Counted from the first letter of the stretch, positions 17,399-27,679 are shown. The stretch: 60,940 nucleotides of DNA from Paracoccaceae bacterium (GCA_902543185.1 CACBXB010000012.1:1-60940), one strand, 5' to 3'. The notes: generated by a model not told the origin, from the sequence alone. A program made the numbers and translations.

Positions 17399-18231
17399 CA
17401 ATAACGATTTTTATCGGTAGGGTAAACTCCGAGAATTGATAAGCTATCAGTAAAATAACTCAATTCTTCAAGCGCCCTAGCGACGTTTTCATCATCTGGA
17501 TGTCCCTCGATATCTGCGTAAAATTGAGTTGCAGTGAATGAGCCTCCCACCATATAACTTTCGAGCTTGGTCATATTAACACCGTTTGTGGCAAAACCCC
17601 CCATGGCTTTATATAGAGCTGCAGGGATGTTTCGAACCTGAAAAACAAAGGTTGTCATTAATTTATGGTTTCCCCTACGCTCCAAATTTGGGTTCCGCGA
17701 CATAACTAGAAATCTAGTGGTATTGTGCCCGTAGTCTTCTATGTCTCGCGCGAGAATGTCTAAGCCATATATTTCGGCAGCAAGTTTACTTGCTAATACG
17801 CCTTCGTCTAATTTTTTTGAAACTGCCAATTTAGCAGCTGCGCCAGCACTATCTGCGGCCGCATCTGCTCTTATTTTGTGTTTATCCAAAAATTTCTGAG
17901 CTTGGGGTAGTAAAACTAAATGTGCTCTTACAGCCTTAATGTTTTCTAACTGAGTTCCTGTGTTAGCCATTAGAGATATCCTCACCCTTGTGAAGCATTC
18001 ATCAACTATGTGCAGACCTGATTCTGGTAATAAACGGTGACTGTCCGCGACCCTACCGTAAGACGAGTTTTCAACAGGCAACATCGCAAGTTCTGCGTCA
18101 CTATCACGCACTGCACGCAACACGTCGCCAAAGGTTTGGCAAGGAAAAGGCTCCATATCAGGCCTGTAGGCAATGCAAGCTTCGTGAGAGTAAGCTCCTA
18201 GAGCTCCTTGAAAGGCAATCCTGTTTGTCAT
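17398..18231 (-). CDS. pheA: prephenate dehydratase
   Basis: A 277-residue monofunctional enzyme converting prephenate to phenylpyruvate for phenylalanine synthesis. The catalytic domain has LPVENSSYGRV and NTTRFLVM, where the TRF motif is required for activity. A C-terminal ACT domain follows, with the phenylalanine-binding type sequence MTKLESYMVGG, implying feedback inhibition. No chorismate mutase domain is present. It is divergent from the cytochrome c gene, a gene pair common in Rhodobacteraceae. Confidence 0.95.
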   Translation of the reverse strand: MTNRIAFQGALGAYSHEACIAYRPDMEPFPCQTFGDVLRAVRDSDAELAMLPVENSSYGRVADSHRLLPESGLHIVDECFTRVRISLMANTGTQLENIKAVRAHLVLLPQAQKFLDKHKIRADAAADSAGAAAKLAVSKKLDEGVLASKLAAEIYGLDILARDIEDYGHNTTRFLVMSRNPNLERRGNHKLMTTFVFQVRNIPAALYKAMGGFATNGVNMTKLESYMVGGSFTATQFYADIEGHPDDENVARALEELSYFTDSLSILGVYPTDKNRY

Positions 18232-18341
18232 TTTTATCCAATTTTATAATATTTTGCTGTACTATATATACCTTACACCTTGCATAATCCCAGAGGAAAA
18301 GAGTAGATAACGCGCAAAACTCGAGCAAAAGGTTAAATCAA

Positions 18342-18860
18342 ATGGATACAATGACAGCAACGAAAGTTTTGGGTGGTTTTTGTGGCGCCCTTTTAATTTA
18401 CCTTTTGGGCAATTGGGCAGCTGAAGAAATTTACCATGTTGGTGGCGGTCACGGGGGCGAATACGCTGCAGGCTATGCCATAGAAGTCGCTGAAGCAGAA
18501 GTGGAAGTTGACGAGATGGAAGAAGAGGGTCCACAGTTTGCTGAACTGTATTTAGCAGCAGATGTAGAAAAAGGCGCCAAAGTTTATGGTAAATGTAAAG
18601 CTTGTCACAAGTTAGAAGATGGCGCGAATGGAACAGGACCCCATCTCTACGCTGTTGTTAATCGTGCCGTTGGTTCTGTTGATGGATATGGCTATTCCGG
18701 TGCTCTTGTAGCTGTTGCAGAAACCTGGTCCCCCGAAAATCTTGATGGTTTTTTAGAGAATCCAAAAAAGTATGCTGCCGGAACTAAAATGGGATTTTCT
18801 GGATTAAAAAAGCCAGTAGATCGGGCAAATTTAATAGCATATCTCGCAACGGTGAAATAA
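18342..18860 (+). CDS. cycM: membrane-anchored cytochrome c (c552/CycM type)
   Basis: A 172-residue class I cytochrome c. The N-terminus has one hydrophobic anchor (VLGGFCGALLIYLLGNWAAE), followed by an acidic linker of about 40 residues and the heme-binding CKACH at about residues 87-91. A C-terminal GTKMGFSGLKKP supplies the axial Met. Such anchored cytochromes carry electrons from the bc1 complex to cytochrome oxidase at the periplasmic face. The divergent partner is pheA. Downstream there is a 130-base gap holding a large inverted repeat before yejA. Confidence 0.9.
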   Translation: MDTMTATKVLGGFCGALLIYLLGNWAAEEIYHVGGGHGGEYAAGYAIEVAEAEVEVDEMEEEGPQFAELYLAADVEKGAKVYGKCKACHKLEDGANGTGPHLYAVVNRAVGSVDGYGYSGALVAVAETWSPENLDGFLENPKKYAAGTKMGFSGLKKPVDRANLIAYLATVK

Positions 18861-18936
18861 TTCGATTTAGTGGCAAACATCTGCATCTTAAATGATTGTT
18901 GGCAAATTATTTTTACTTAAATGCGCTGATACCCTT

Positions 18937-18989
18937 GAAACCCCCTGATTGATCCATAAAACTTAAGTATGGATCAATCAGGGGGTTTC
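18937..18989 (+). promoter_or_regulatory. 22-bp perfect hairpin directly upstream of the yejA start codon
   Basis: Bases 18937-18958 are the exact reverse complement of 18968-18989, with a nine-base loop. The right arm ends two bases before the yejA ATG (18992). The only ribosome-binding-like sequence for yejA, CAGGGGG at 18979-18985, is inside the right arm, so a folded leader would hide it. There is no T-run after the stem on either strand, so a plain intrinsic terminator is unlikely. It may be a translational switch, an attenuator or a protein-binding operator. Confidence 0.8.
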
Positions 18990-18991
18990 CA

Positions 18992-20899
18992 ATGTTAAAG
19001 CTGTCTCGCAAAGCAAATGTTTATGCAAAAATAGATGAAAATCTTGTTTTTCTGCCCATAATTAGTTCGCTGTTTACACTGTCTTTAGTCATTTTGCTTG
19101 TTGGGGTTGCTTGGGCAGATGAAAAGATAACAAAATCACATGGTTTTAATTTCTTTGGAGAGTTGAGTTATCAAGAAGAATTTACTCACTTGAACTATGT
19201 AAACAAGGACGCACCCAAGGGTGGCGATATTTCCATTTGGAGTATGGGAACGTTTGATTCTATGAACCCATACACAAGAAAAGGACGGTCTGGTGCGCTT
19301 GCTTCAGCACCCTTCGAATCTTTATTGGATGGCACTGCTGATGAGGTGGGTTCGCTTTATGGGTTGCTTGCTAAGAGCATCGAATACCCGGAAGATCAAT
19401 CTTGGGTGATCTTCAACATTAGAGAAGAAGCCCAGTTTTCCGACGGTACAACTGTTACTGCTGATGATGTTAAATATACTTTTCAGCTGTTTTTAGAACA
19501 GGGTTTAGCTAGCTATAAGGCAATTTTGGAGCAGATTGTAAAAGATGTACAAGTTTTAGGTCCAAAAAAAATAAAATATTTTTTCAACCCTGACGCATCT
19601 AAGCGTGATGCTATACCGATCGTTGGAGGCCTTCCCGTTATGTCCAAAGCATGGTTTGATACGACCGGTGCTAGGCTAGATGAAAGCAGAATGGAAATTG
19701 CTATTGGTTCTGGACCGTATGTTATGGAAAAGTTTGAAGTGAACAAACGTATAACCTACAAGCGAAATAAAGATTATTGGGGTATTGATCTTCCTTTGAT
19801 GAAGGGAAGGTCAAACTTCGATAGTATAACGGTTGAATATTTCGCGGATAGCAGTGCAGCTTTGGAAGGCTTTAAATCTGGAGAGTATACGATGCGCATA
19901 GAAAACGTATCGAAAAATTGGGCAACTGCTTATGACTTTCCCGCTTTGAATGAGGGAAAAGTCATTAAAAAGACGCTCCCAGACGGTGGCATTGCAACTG
20001 GCCAAGCTTTTGTTATGAATCTCAGAAGGCCAAAATTTTCAGATCCTAAAGTTAGAGAAGCCATAGGTTTACTTTATAATTTTGAGTGGTCAAATGAATC
20101 GCTGTTTTTTGGCCAGTATGCTCGTGTAAACTCCTTTTGGGAAAACTCCGAGTTGGCCGCGGAGGGTAAGCCTAGTGAAGGAGAGTTAGCTTTACTAAAA
20201 CCCTTGGCTGGTGATTTACCCGCTGGTGTTTTAGATGATGAGGCTGTCACTGCATCAGTATCAGGATTGAGGGCTTTAGACCGAAAAAATCTCCGGGTTG
20301 CTTCGAAGTTACTAGACGATGCAGGCTGGTTAGTTGGTGATGATGGCCTCCGTAGGAACTCTGATGGTGATTTATTTTCTCTTGAAATCATTGAGCGCAG
20401 TCCAGCATTTGACAGAGTTATTTTACCATACATAGACAATCTAAGGGCGGCAGGTATCGATGCTAAGTATGAAAGAATAGACTCGGCACAATTTACTGAC
20501 CGAAAGCGGAATTATAATTTTGATATGCTTACTACTCAACATCCAATGTCACTAGAACCATCTTCAAGTTTAAAACAATATTTTGGCTCTGAAAGTTCAG
20601 ATGTATCTGTTTTTAATTCTGCGGGAGTAAGCAACCCAGCTATCGATGCATTAATTGAATACGTTATTAAAGCAGAGAATAAAGCTGAACTGAAAACATC
20701 GGTTAAAGCCCTCGATCGAGCGTTACGATCTCTACGGTTTTGGGTACCTCAGTGGTATAATAATACTTATCGAGTAGCATATTGGGATATGTATGAACAT
20801 CCTGATGAAATACCACCCTTTGACTTAGGTTATCTTGATTTTTGGTGGTTCAACTCCGATAAGGCTGAGCTTCTTAAGTCTTCTGGAGCTTTAAGGTAG
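18992..20899 (+). CDS. yejA: peptide ABC transporter substrate-binding protein (YejA-like)
   Basis: A 635-residue periplasmic solute-binding protein of the oligopeptide/microcin C (SBP family 5) group. A long N-terminal signal ends ILLVGVAWADE, with cleavage likely after AWA. Next comes KSHGFNFFGELSYQEEFTHLNYVNKDAPKGGDI, split by typical YejA residues, and YTRKGRSG. It would deliver peptides to the YejBE channel. The start at 18992 is the only sensible one and lies just after the hairpin described above. It heads the four-gene operon yejA-yejB-yejE-yejF. Confidence 0.9.
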   Translation: MLKLSRKANVYAKIDENLVFLPIISSLFTLSLVILLVGVAWADEKITKSHGFNFFGELSYQEEFTHLNYVNKDAPKGGDISIWSMGTFDSMNPYTRKGRSGALASAPFESLLDGTADEVGSLYGLLAKSIEYPEDQSWVIFNIREEAQFSDGTTVTADDVKYTFQLFLEQGLASYKAILEQIVKDVQVLGPKKIKYFFNPDASKRDAIPIVGGLPVMSKAWFDTTGARLDESRMEIAIGSGPYVMEKFEVNKRITYKRNKDYWGIDLPLMKGRSNFDSITVEYFADSSAALEGFKSGEYTMRIENVSKNWATAYDFPALNEGKVIKKTLPDGGIATGQAFVMNLRRPKFSDPKVREAIGLLYNFEWSNESLFFGQYARVNSFWENSELAAEGKPSEGELALLKPLAGDLPAGVLDDEAVTASVSGLRALDRKNLRVASKLLDDAGWLVGDDGLRRNSDGDLFSLEIIERSPAFDRVILPYIDNLRAAGIDAKYERIDSAQFTDRKRNYNFDMLTTQHPMSLEPSSSLKQYFGSESSDVSVFNSAGVSNPAIDALIEYVIKAENKAELKTSVKALDRALRSLRFWVPQWYNNTYRVAYWDMYEHPDEIPPFDLGYLDFWWFNSDKAELLKSSGALR

Positions 20900-20902
20900 T
20901 TT

Positions 20903-21979
20903 ATGGGCGCATACATCATCCGCCGACTTTTATTAGTATTCCCCACTCTACTGGGTATTTTAATAATTAACTTTACACTTGTACAGTTTGTCCCGGGCGG
21001 ACCAGTAGAACAAATCTTGGCACAAATTGAAGGCGAAGGTGATGTTTTTGAAGCTTTTTCTGGGGGAAGTAAGGAAGTAGGCAATAATAATGATGGATCC
21101 TATGCTGGAGCCCGAGGCTTGCCTGATGAATTTATCAAAGAACTTGAGAAGGAGTTTGGCTTTGATAAGCCACCAGTCGAGCGCTTTTTGAATATGCTTT
21201 GGGATTATCTACGATTTGACTTTGGCGAAAGCTATTTTCGTTCGATTAGTGTGGTCGATTTAGTTGTAGAAAAAATGCCTGTTTCAATTACTTTGGGTTT
21301 GTGGTCTACTCTTTTAGCTTACCTTGTTTCCATACCCTTGGGCATAAAGAAAGCGGTTACTGATGGTAGTGATTTTGATACTTGGACCAGTGGAATAATT
21401 ATACTTGCATATGCTATCCCAGGTTTTTTATTTGCAATATTGTTATTGGTTCTTTTCGCTGGTGGCTCTTATTATCAGATTTTTCCATTACGTGGATTGA
21501 CTTCAGAAAATTTTGAAAACTTATCTCTATTGGCTAAAATAAAAGACTATCTATGGCATATAACTTTACCGGTTCTTGCTTCATCTATATCTGGATTTGC
21601 TACTCTTACATTGCTTACAAAAAATAGTTTTCTTGATGAAATTCAAAAACAATACGTGGTAACAGCAAGATCGAAAGGCTTAAAAGAAAAACAAATTCTA
21701 TACGGTCACGTTTTTAGAAATGCAATGCTGATTGTGATAGCAGGGTTTCCAGCAGTTTTTATAGGCGTCTTTTTTGGAGGCAGTTTAATAATTGAAACGA
21801 TCTTCTCGCTGGATGGTCTTGGGCGTATGGGTTTTGAGGCCGCAGTTGCACGCGATTATCCAGTAATATTTGGGACACTTTTTGTATTCGGACTCATCGG
21901 CCTCGTAGTCGGAATATTATCCGATCTAATGTATGTTTTTATTGATCCCAGGATTGATTTTGAAGGAAGACAAGGCTAA
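20903..21979 (+). CDS. yejB: ABC transporter permease (YejB-like)
   Basis: A 358-residue inner-membrane permease of the DppB/OppB type, beginning [20 protein letters not shown] with the first membrane helix. The EAA-loop region reads [20 protein letters not shown] and contacts the ATPase. A large periplasmic insertion (about residues 45-100) is characteristic of YejB. It starts three bases behind yejA and shares one base with yejE. Confidence 0.93.
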   Translation: MGAYIIRRLLLVFPTLLGILIINFTLVQFVPGGPVEQILAQIEGEGDVFEAFSGGSKEVGNNNDGSYAGARGLPDEFIKELEKEFGFDKPPVERFLNMLWDYLRFDFGESYFRSISVVDLVVEKMPVSITLGLWSTLLAYLVSIPLGIKKAVTDGSDFDTWTSGIIILAYAIPGFLFAILLLVLFAGGSYYQIFPLRGLTSENFENLSLLAKIKDYLWHITLPVLASSISGFATLTLLTKNSFLDEIQKQYVVTARSKGLKEKQILYGHVFRNAMLIVIAGFPAVFIGVFFGGSLIIETIFSLDGLGRMGFEAAVARDYPVIFGTLFVFGLIGLVVGILSDLMYVFIDPRIDFEGRQG

Positions 21980-23091
21980 TGCAGATTTCTGCTCTCAGTA
22001 AGCGCAGGTGGCGTAATTTTAGAGCAAATAAACGTGCTTACTGGTCTTTAATTATATTTAGTATCTGTTTTTCTATATCACTTCTTGCTGAGCTGATAGC
22101 GAATGATAAGCCTATCCTTGTAAAGTTTCGAGGTGAGTACTTTTTTCCTATTGCAAATTTTTATCCTGAAACGGCTTTTGGAGGAGACTTCAAAACAGAG
22201 GCGGTTTACAGAGATCCCGAAGTCCAGTGCCTTATTATGTCTGGAGGTTTAGAGAATTGTTTTGAGTCTCCAGAAGAAATTATCGAGGCAATATCAAATG
22301 AATCCTTTGATTTGAATACACCTTCTTTTGAACAAGGTTATTCTTTATGGCCGATTATCCCATATTCATACGATACCCCAGTCGATCGTCCTGGCGCAGC
22401 TCCATTGCCCCCAAATAGTGAAAATATTCTTGGGACAGATGATACCAAGCGAGATGTCCTAGCTCGGGTAATTTATGGGTTTAGGCTCTCGATTGTTTTC
22501 ACAATTATAGTCACAAGTTTAGCTAGCTTAATTGGTATTATTGCAGGTGCCGTTCAGGGGTATTTTGGTGGAAGAACCGATTTGCTTTTTCAGAGATTTA
22601 TTGAAATTTGGTCTGGTGTGCCTTCGTTGTATATAATCATAATTATGTTTGCGATCCTTGGGCGTAGTTTTTGGTTGCTTGTATTTTTGTCGGTTCTATT
22701 TGGCTGGATGGGTTTAGTGGGAGTTGTACGAGCAGAATTCTTGCGTGCCAGAAACTTAGAATATGTTCGAGCAGCAAAAGCGTTAGGTGTTTCAAATTTG
22801 AAAATTATGTTTAAGCACATGCTGCCAAACGCGATGGTGGCTACTCTTACAATGCTGCCGTTTATTGTGACCGGGACCATTGCTAGTCTGGCGGCCTTGG
22901 ACTTTTTAGGATTCGGTCTACCATCTTCTGCGCCGTCATTAGGAGAGCTTACTCTACAGGCAAAACAAAACATTCAAGCACCGTGGCTCAGCTTCACTGC
23001 ATTTTTTACTTTTGCAATAATGTTGGCTCTTTTAGTTTTTATTTTTGAAGGTGTGAGAGATGCGTTCGACCCTAGGAAGACCTTTAAATGA
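21979..23091 (+). CDS. yejE: ABC transporter permease (YejE-like)
   Basis: A 370-residue permease of the DppC/OppC type and the partner of YejB. The first membrane helix is near residues 20-40, followed by a periplasmic segment with LGTDDTKRDVLARVIYGFR, which is typical for this subfamily. The coupling EAA loop is YVRAAKALGVSNLKIMFKHM. Its ATG overlaps the yejB stop by one base and its stop overlaps the yejF start by four bases, indicating translational coupling. Confidence 0.93.
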   Translation: MQISALSKRRWRNFRANKRAYWSLIIFSICFSISLLAELIANDKPILVKFRGEYFFPIANFYPETAFGGDFKTEAVYRDPEVQCLIMSGGLENCFESPEEIIEAISNESFDLNTPSFEQGYSLWPIIPYSYDTPVDRPGAAPLPPNSENILGTDDTKRDVLARVIYGFRLSIVFTIIVTSLASLIGIIAGAVQGYFGGRTDLLFQRFIEIWSGVPSLYIIIIMFAILGRSFWLLVFLSVLFGWMGLVGVVRAEFLRARNLEYVRAAKALGVSNLKIMFKHMLPNAMVATLTMLPFIVTGTIASLAALDFLGFGLPSSAPSLGELTLQAKQNIQAPWLSFTAFFTFAIMLALLVFIFEGVRDAFDPRKTFK

Positions 23092-24671
23092 AACCTATTC
23101 TTACTGTGAAGGATCTAAATATTAGTTTCTTACAAGATGGAGTACGTTACAGGGCAGTTAACAACGTATCGTTTCAGGTTAATAAAGGCGAAACTGTTGC
23201 TTTAGTTGGAGAAAGTGGGTCGGGAAAGTCAGTAACTGCTCTGAGTACTGCTGCTTTATTGGGAAATGCTGCTTCAGTTGATGGTGAAATAAATATTGAT
23301 GGAAATTCCGTTGACCCAAAGGATGAGCGGGCTCTACAGAAATTGAGAGGAAGTCAGATTAGCTTTATATTCCAAGAACCCATGACATCGCTGAATCCAT
23401 TACACACCATTGAGCGGCAGCTTTCAGAAACAATATCGTTACATCAAAACTTGAATAAAGAAAAATTACGAGAAAATTGCATAAATCTTTTAGAAAAGGT
23501 GGGAATAAGAGACGTTGAGTTTAGGCTAAACGCTTATCCGCATCAATTGTCTGGAGGTCAACGGCAGCGTGTTATGATCGCGATGGCAATAGCAAATCGG
23601 CCTAAAATTTTGATAGCAGACGAGCCTACGACGGCATTAGATGTAACAATTCAAGCCCAAATTCTATATCTTTTAGCAAATTTAAAAAAAGAATTTGGAA
23701 TGTCGATGCTTTTTATCACACACGATCTTAACATAGTTAGGCAAATAGCTGACCGAGTTTGTGTAATGAATGCTGGAAAGATAGTTGAGAAAGGGAGTAC
23801 TGATAGTGTTTTTGAAAAGCCAAAGAATGAGTATACAAAAAAACTTTTGAAGGCAGTATCTTCTTCAAGCCCTAAATCAGTCTCTTCACACTCCAAGATA
23901 ATTTTGAGCGCTCAAGATACCAAGGTATGGTTTCCTGTTTATAAAGGTTTATTGAAGCGGACAGTAGGCCATATTAAAGCGCTAAACTCAGCTACTTTTG
24001 ATGTAAGAATGGGTGAAACATTGGGAATAGTAGGTGAAAGTGGCTCGGGAAAATCAACTATTGCTCTTGCCCTTATGAGATTAATTGATTTCGAGGGCCA
24101 AATTAATTTTGATGGTAAAGATATTGGTTCATTAAAAACAAGGGAATTAAGACGAATACGATCTGATATGCAAATCGTATTTCAAGACCCTTTTGGTTCA
24201 TTGTCGCCTCGTATGACTTGTGCACAAATAATATCTGAGGGTTTGGAGGTCCATCAATCAGAAAGTTCTGATGATACCCAACTGTTAGTAGAAGATGTTA
24301 TGAATGAAGTTGGTTTGGACCCAGTATTTAAACATCGTTACCCTCATGAATTCTCTGGGGGTCAAAGACAGAGGATCGCCATTGCTCGGGCTATGGTACT
24401 TAAGCCAAAATTAGTTATTTTGGATGAACCTACTTCGGCTCTCGACAGAACCGTACAATTCCAGATCATTCAATTATTGAAGCAACTTCAAGAAAAGTAT
24501 GGATTAGCTTATGTTTTTATCAGTCATGACCTTGCAGTTATTCGTGCCATGTCACATCGGGTTCTTGTAATGAAACAAGGTGATATAATTGAAAGTGGCC
24601 ATACAGATCAAATTTTTCAGGATCCTCAAGAACCCTACACGCGTGATCTTTTAATGGCGGCAAAAAGTTAG
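23088..24671 (+). CDS. yejF: ABC transporter ATP-binding protein, fused double ATPase (YejF-like)
   Basis: A 527-residue protein with two complete ATPase domains. Domain 1 has Walker A GESGSGKS (about residues 43-50), signature LSGGQRQR and Walker B ILIADEPTTALD. Domain 2 has GESGSGKS (about 318-325), FSGGQRQR and LVILDEPTSALD. Each is followed by an oligopeptide-transporter C-terminal extension. It drives the YejBE channel. The 3-prime end overlaps the convergent carboxypeptidase gene by four bases. Confidence 0.93.
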   Translation: MKPILTVKDLNISFLQDGVRYRAVNNVSFQVNKGETVALVGESGSGKSVTALSTAALLGNAASVDGEINIDGNSVDPKDERALQKLRGSQISFIFQEPMTSLNPLHTIERQLSETISLHQNLNKEKLRENCINLLEKVGIRDVEFRLNAYPHQLSGGQRQRVMIAMAIANRPKILIADEPTTALDVTIQAQILYLLANLKKEFGMSMLFITHDLNIVRQIADRVCVMNAGKIVEKGSTDSVFEKPKNEYTKKLLKAVSSSSPKSVSSHSKIILSAQDTKVWFPVYKGLLKRTVGHIKALNSATFDVRMGETLGIVGESGSGKSTIALALMRLIDFEGQINFDGKDIGSLKTRELRRIRSDMQIVFQDPFGSLSPRMTCAQIISEGLEVHQSESSDDTQLLVEDVMNEVGLDPVFKHRYPHEFSGGQRQRIAIARAMVLKPKLVILDEPTSALDRTVQFQIIQLLKQLQEKYGLAYVFISHDLAVIRAMSHRVLVMKQGDIIESGHTDQIFQDPQEPYTRDLLMAAKS

Positions 24672-26041
24672 CCTGGCGAAATTATATCACAACTAATGTT
24701 TCTATTCCTAAGGCGTTCACAAGCTTGGCCTGCTTTACTTTCCGAGAGGCCAAGAAAAGTTGCTCTAAACCCATATTTGTTTTTAACTACTTTTCTCAAT
24801 GAACCCTCCAATGAGGTCATTTCTGACAAAGCTGTTTTTATAAGTATTTTGTCAGCGGTAAATCGGTTTGGGTAAGTTCCAATATCAATACCCCAATCTT
24901 TTTGTCCGGAAGAGGTAAGACGGCTAATTATCCTTGGATAATCAACTGTTTCGATTTTATATGCAGGCTTCGGCTCGGGATTATATGATAGATTGGTATA
25001 TAGCTCCGACGTTTTATCCACCAATTTATCTGATATTTGAGCTTGTTTTAAAGCAGATAAAATATCAGATCTGTATTCATTAGTCGCAATTAAGATGCCA
25101 TTTTCACTATCGTCCGGCCGGATTTTGGGGCGTAAGCTTTTAGATATGCTTTTTACTTGGGGGGCTCTTGCAATCGCAGTATAAGAAGGAGGTATTGGTT
25201 TTTGAAGTTTGACGTTTCTAGGGGCTTTTTTGAATCCAAGATCCATAAGTTTCGCCACTTGTGCATTTCTGGTAGTTGTACTTCTTCCCCCGAAAACTGT
25301 GGTGATTATTCTTTCACCATTTCTATTAGCGGATGCAACCAGATTGTAACCAGCCGCTCTCGTGTACCCAGTTTTTATACCATCTGCACCTCGGTAGTGG
25401 TTTAAAAATCTTCGATTAGTATTGCGAACCTTAGTAGATCCAGCAGACGTAGTTTTGCGCGCAAATAAATTATAATAATCAGGAAAGTCATAAAACAAGT
25501 GACGACCTAAAATTGTCATATCGCGCGCTGTAGATAGGTGTCCAGATTCTGTTAGTCCGTGGGCATTTTTAAACGTAGTGCGGTTCATTCCCATTGCTTT
25601 GGCGGTTCTATTCATCCTTCTTGCGAATGCTGCTTCTGAACCCTCAATAGCCTCACCTAGTGCTGTTGCAGCATCGTTTGCAGATTTAACAGCGGCAGCT
25701 CTTATTAAATAACGCAATCTTACTTTTTGCCCGGATCTCAAGCCAAGTTTAGAGGGAGGTTCAGAAGCTGCATGGCGTGATATATTCACTTTTTTATCCA
25801 GGGATATTTCACCGTTTTCTACGGCCTGAAATACAACATATAAGGTCATCATTTTGGTCAAAGAAGCTGGGTGCAATCGTTTATTAGCATTCTCTGAATG
25901 CAAAATTTCGCCGCTCCGTGCATCCATTACCATGGCGGCATACTTCTGGTTCGCCATCAATACCATTGGCGCGGTTACGCAGAACAAAAAAGAGAGTAAT
26001 ATAGCGCCGACACGCGCCGGCGAAACTTGCCTTCGTCTCAA
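24668..26041 (-). CDS. D-alanyl-D-alanine carboxypeptidase with C-terminal SPOR-like domain
   Basis: A 457-residue penicillin-binding protein of the PBP5/6 (peptidase S11) type that trims the terminal D-Ala from peptidoglycan stem peptides. The signal segment is VGAILLSFLFCVTAPMVLMA. The active-site motifs are SLTKMM (SxxK), SAND (SxN) and IKTGYT (KTG). The last 80 residues (WGIDIGTYPNRFTADKIL onward) look like a SPOR peptidoglycan-binding domain, which would direct it to the septum. The upstream 256-base region shared with clpS is A+T-rich and has only weak -10-like sequences. Confidence 0.92.
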   Translation of the reverse strand: MRRRQVSPARVGAILLSFLFCVTAPMVLMANQKYAAMVMDARSGEILHSENANKRLHPASLTKMMTLYVVFQAVENGEISLDKKVNISRHAASEPPSKLGLRSGQKVRLRYLIRAAAVKSANDAATALGEAIEGSEAAFARRMNRTAKAMGMNRTTFKNAHGLTESGHLSTARDMTILGRHLFYDFPDYYNLFARKTTSAGSTKVRNTNRRFLNHYRGADGIKTGYTRAAGYNLVASANRNGERIITTVFGGRSTTTRNAQVAKLMDLGFKKAPRNVKLQKPIPPSYTAIARAPQVKSISKSLRPKIRPDDSENGILIATNEYRSDILSALKQAQISDKLVDKTSELYTNLSYNPEPKPAYKIETVDYPRIISRLTSSGQKDWGIDIGTYPNRFTADKILIKTALSEMTSLEGSLRKVVKNKYGFRATFLGLSESKAGQACERLRNRNISCDIISPG

Positions 26042-26297
26042 ACTATTTTCCTTTACTGCCTCGGTTAGCCTCTACGGGCTTTTAAAAGCTATCTAACAAT
26101 ATTAGAATAACTTCGTCAAATAAACCATTATATTTTAATGATTTTTTTCCTATTTATACTATATGTTGTAGGTGTATAATTTATAGGCACAAGATATAAT
26201 AAGATTAAAAGTCAATTGCGGTGAAATTTTACTCCCTTTTCTACAGAGAATTTGTGTTTATATATAGACTTAAGAAAAAAAAGCCTAAGTTTGAATA

Positions 26298-26639
26298 ATG
26301 AACATTTTATCGCAACAAATAATATCTGAAAAAGAAGAGGGTGATGAAGACCAAGAGCTGTTGGTCAAACCCAAGCCAAAAACAAAAAGGCCACCTCTTT
26401 ATAAAGTATTATTAATAAATGATGATTACACTCCCATGGAGTTCGTAGTTATGATTTTGGAAAGATTTTTTGGCCTTACTCATGCACAAGCATTCGATAT
26501 CATGATTACAGTCCACAAAAAGGGTTTAGCAGTTGTTGGCGTTTTCAGCTATGAAGTGGCTGAGACAAAAGTAGCCCAAGTCATGGATTGTGCTAGACAG
26601 CATCAGCACCCTTTGCAATGTACAATGGAAAAAGAGTAA
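26298..26639 (+). CDS. clpS: ATP-dependent Clp protease adaptor ClpS
   Basis: A 113-residue adaptor that hands N-degron substrates to ClpAP. The core [20 protein letters not shown] contains the N-degron-contacting NDD region, and [20 protein letters not shown] follows. The first 30 residues are acidic and flexible. Its partner clpA is present in the window but about 18 kb away on the other strand, not adjacent as in many bacteria. Confidence 0.97.
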   Translation: MNILSQQIISEKEEGDEDQELLVKPKPKTKRPPLYKVLLINDDYTPMEFVVMILERFFGLTHAQAFDIMITVHKKGLAVVGVFSYEVAETKVAQVMDCARQHQHPLQCTMEKE

Positions 26640-26674
26640 TAACTCTTTAATAATATTTGTTGAAAAATTTAATT

Positions 26675-27661
26675 ATGTTTCCTGAACGCATAAAATTTGT
26701 ACAGCGTAAATTTGGCCCTTTATTTTCCCAGGATAATGAGGTGATTTTTTTCAACCCCGAAAAGCCATCTCACTGTTTGTCTCTTTCTTTGGATAAATTG
26801 GTTGCATATCAAACATTTTTTCCTGTTGTTGATCAACTCGAAAGAGCAGGAATAAACTGTGTTCAAAGTATATCTCAGCAGAAATTTAATTTGGCAATAA
26901 TTTCAATTCCAAACTCAAAAAAGCTAGCTAGGCACTTAATCTATTTGGCAACGAAAGCTGTTCCTGAAGGTTTGATTATTGTTGATGGTGATAAAAGTGA
27001 TGGAATTGAGTCAATGATACGCGATCTCAAAAAACATACAAAAATTACAAATGTTGTCTCCAAGGCACACGGTAGAATTGCATGGTTTGAAACGCCTGCT
27101 GATTTAGAAATTTACAAAGACGTTCCCCTGCGGATTGAGGATGGTTTTGAAACACGTGCTGGCGTTTTTTCTTCTGATGGAGTCGACCCAGCTTCTAAAT
27201 TATTGGCACAACTTCTACCTAGAGATTTAACAGGAGTTGGCGCTGATTTAGGAGCAGGATGGGGCTATTTAAGCGTCAAAGTTCTTGAAAAAAATAGTAT
27301 CAGCGAATTACATTTTATAGAGGCTGATTTGACTGCTATAAATCTGGCTAAAAATAATTTGAATGATCAAAGAGTGAAGTTTTATTGGTGTGATGCGTTA
27401 ACATGGAAGGCCCCCAAACTTTTAGATTTTATAATTATGAACCCGCCATTTCACTGTCTGGGTCGAGCAATACCGAGACTTGGAGCAGATTTTATAAAAG
27501 TCGCCTCGCGTAATTTAAAAAGATCTGGTACTCTTTGGATGGTTGCTAACAGACACCTACCATATGAGGATGCAATTCAACGTTCTTTTTCTTCGTTTTC
27601 TGAACTTTCAGGATCAAAAAAATTTAAAGTCATACGAGCAGAAAACCCAATAAATTTTTAG
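26675..27661 (+). CDS. rsmC: RsmC/RlmG-type class I methyltransferase
   Basis: A 328-residue protein with the two-domain layout of RsmC: an N-terminal half without recognisable SAM motifs and a C-terminal methyltransferase domain. The SAM site is GVGADLGAGWGYLS and the catalytic motif is IIMNPPFHCLGR (NPPFH), typical of enzymes making N2-methylguanosine in rRNA. The exact guanosine is not certain. The start is uncertain: ATG at 26675 (MFPERIKF) or TTG at 26657. It lies 35 bases behind clpS and 18 before the SDR gene. Confidence 0.82.
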   Translation: MFPERIKFVQRKFGPLFSQDNEVIFFNPEKPSHCLSLSLDKLVAYQTFFPVVDQLERAGINCVQSISQQKFNLAIISIPNSKKLARHLIYLATKAVPEGLIIVDGDKSDGIESMIRDLKKHTKITNVVSKAHGRIAWFETPADLEIYKDVPLRIEDGFETRAGVFSSDGVDPASKLLAQLLPRDLTGVGADLGAGWGYLSVKVLEKNSISELHFIEADLTAINLAKNNLNDQRVKFYWCDALTWKAPKLLDFIIMNPPFHCLGRAIPRLGADFIKVASRNLKRSGTLWMVANRHLPYEDAIQRSFSSFSELSGSKKFKVIRAENPINF

Positions 27662-27679
27662 CTTTTAGGAAATTACAAG

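Noticed and set aside
18937-18989. Intrinsic terminator for the cytochrome c gene
   Set aside because: The stem is strong but has no following T-run on either strand and ends at the yejA start codon, so termination is not its simplest role.
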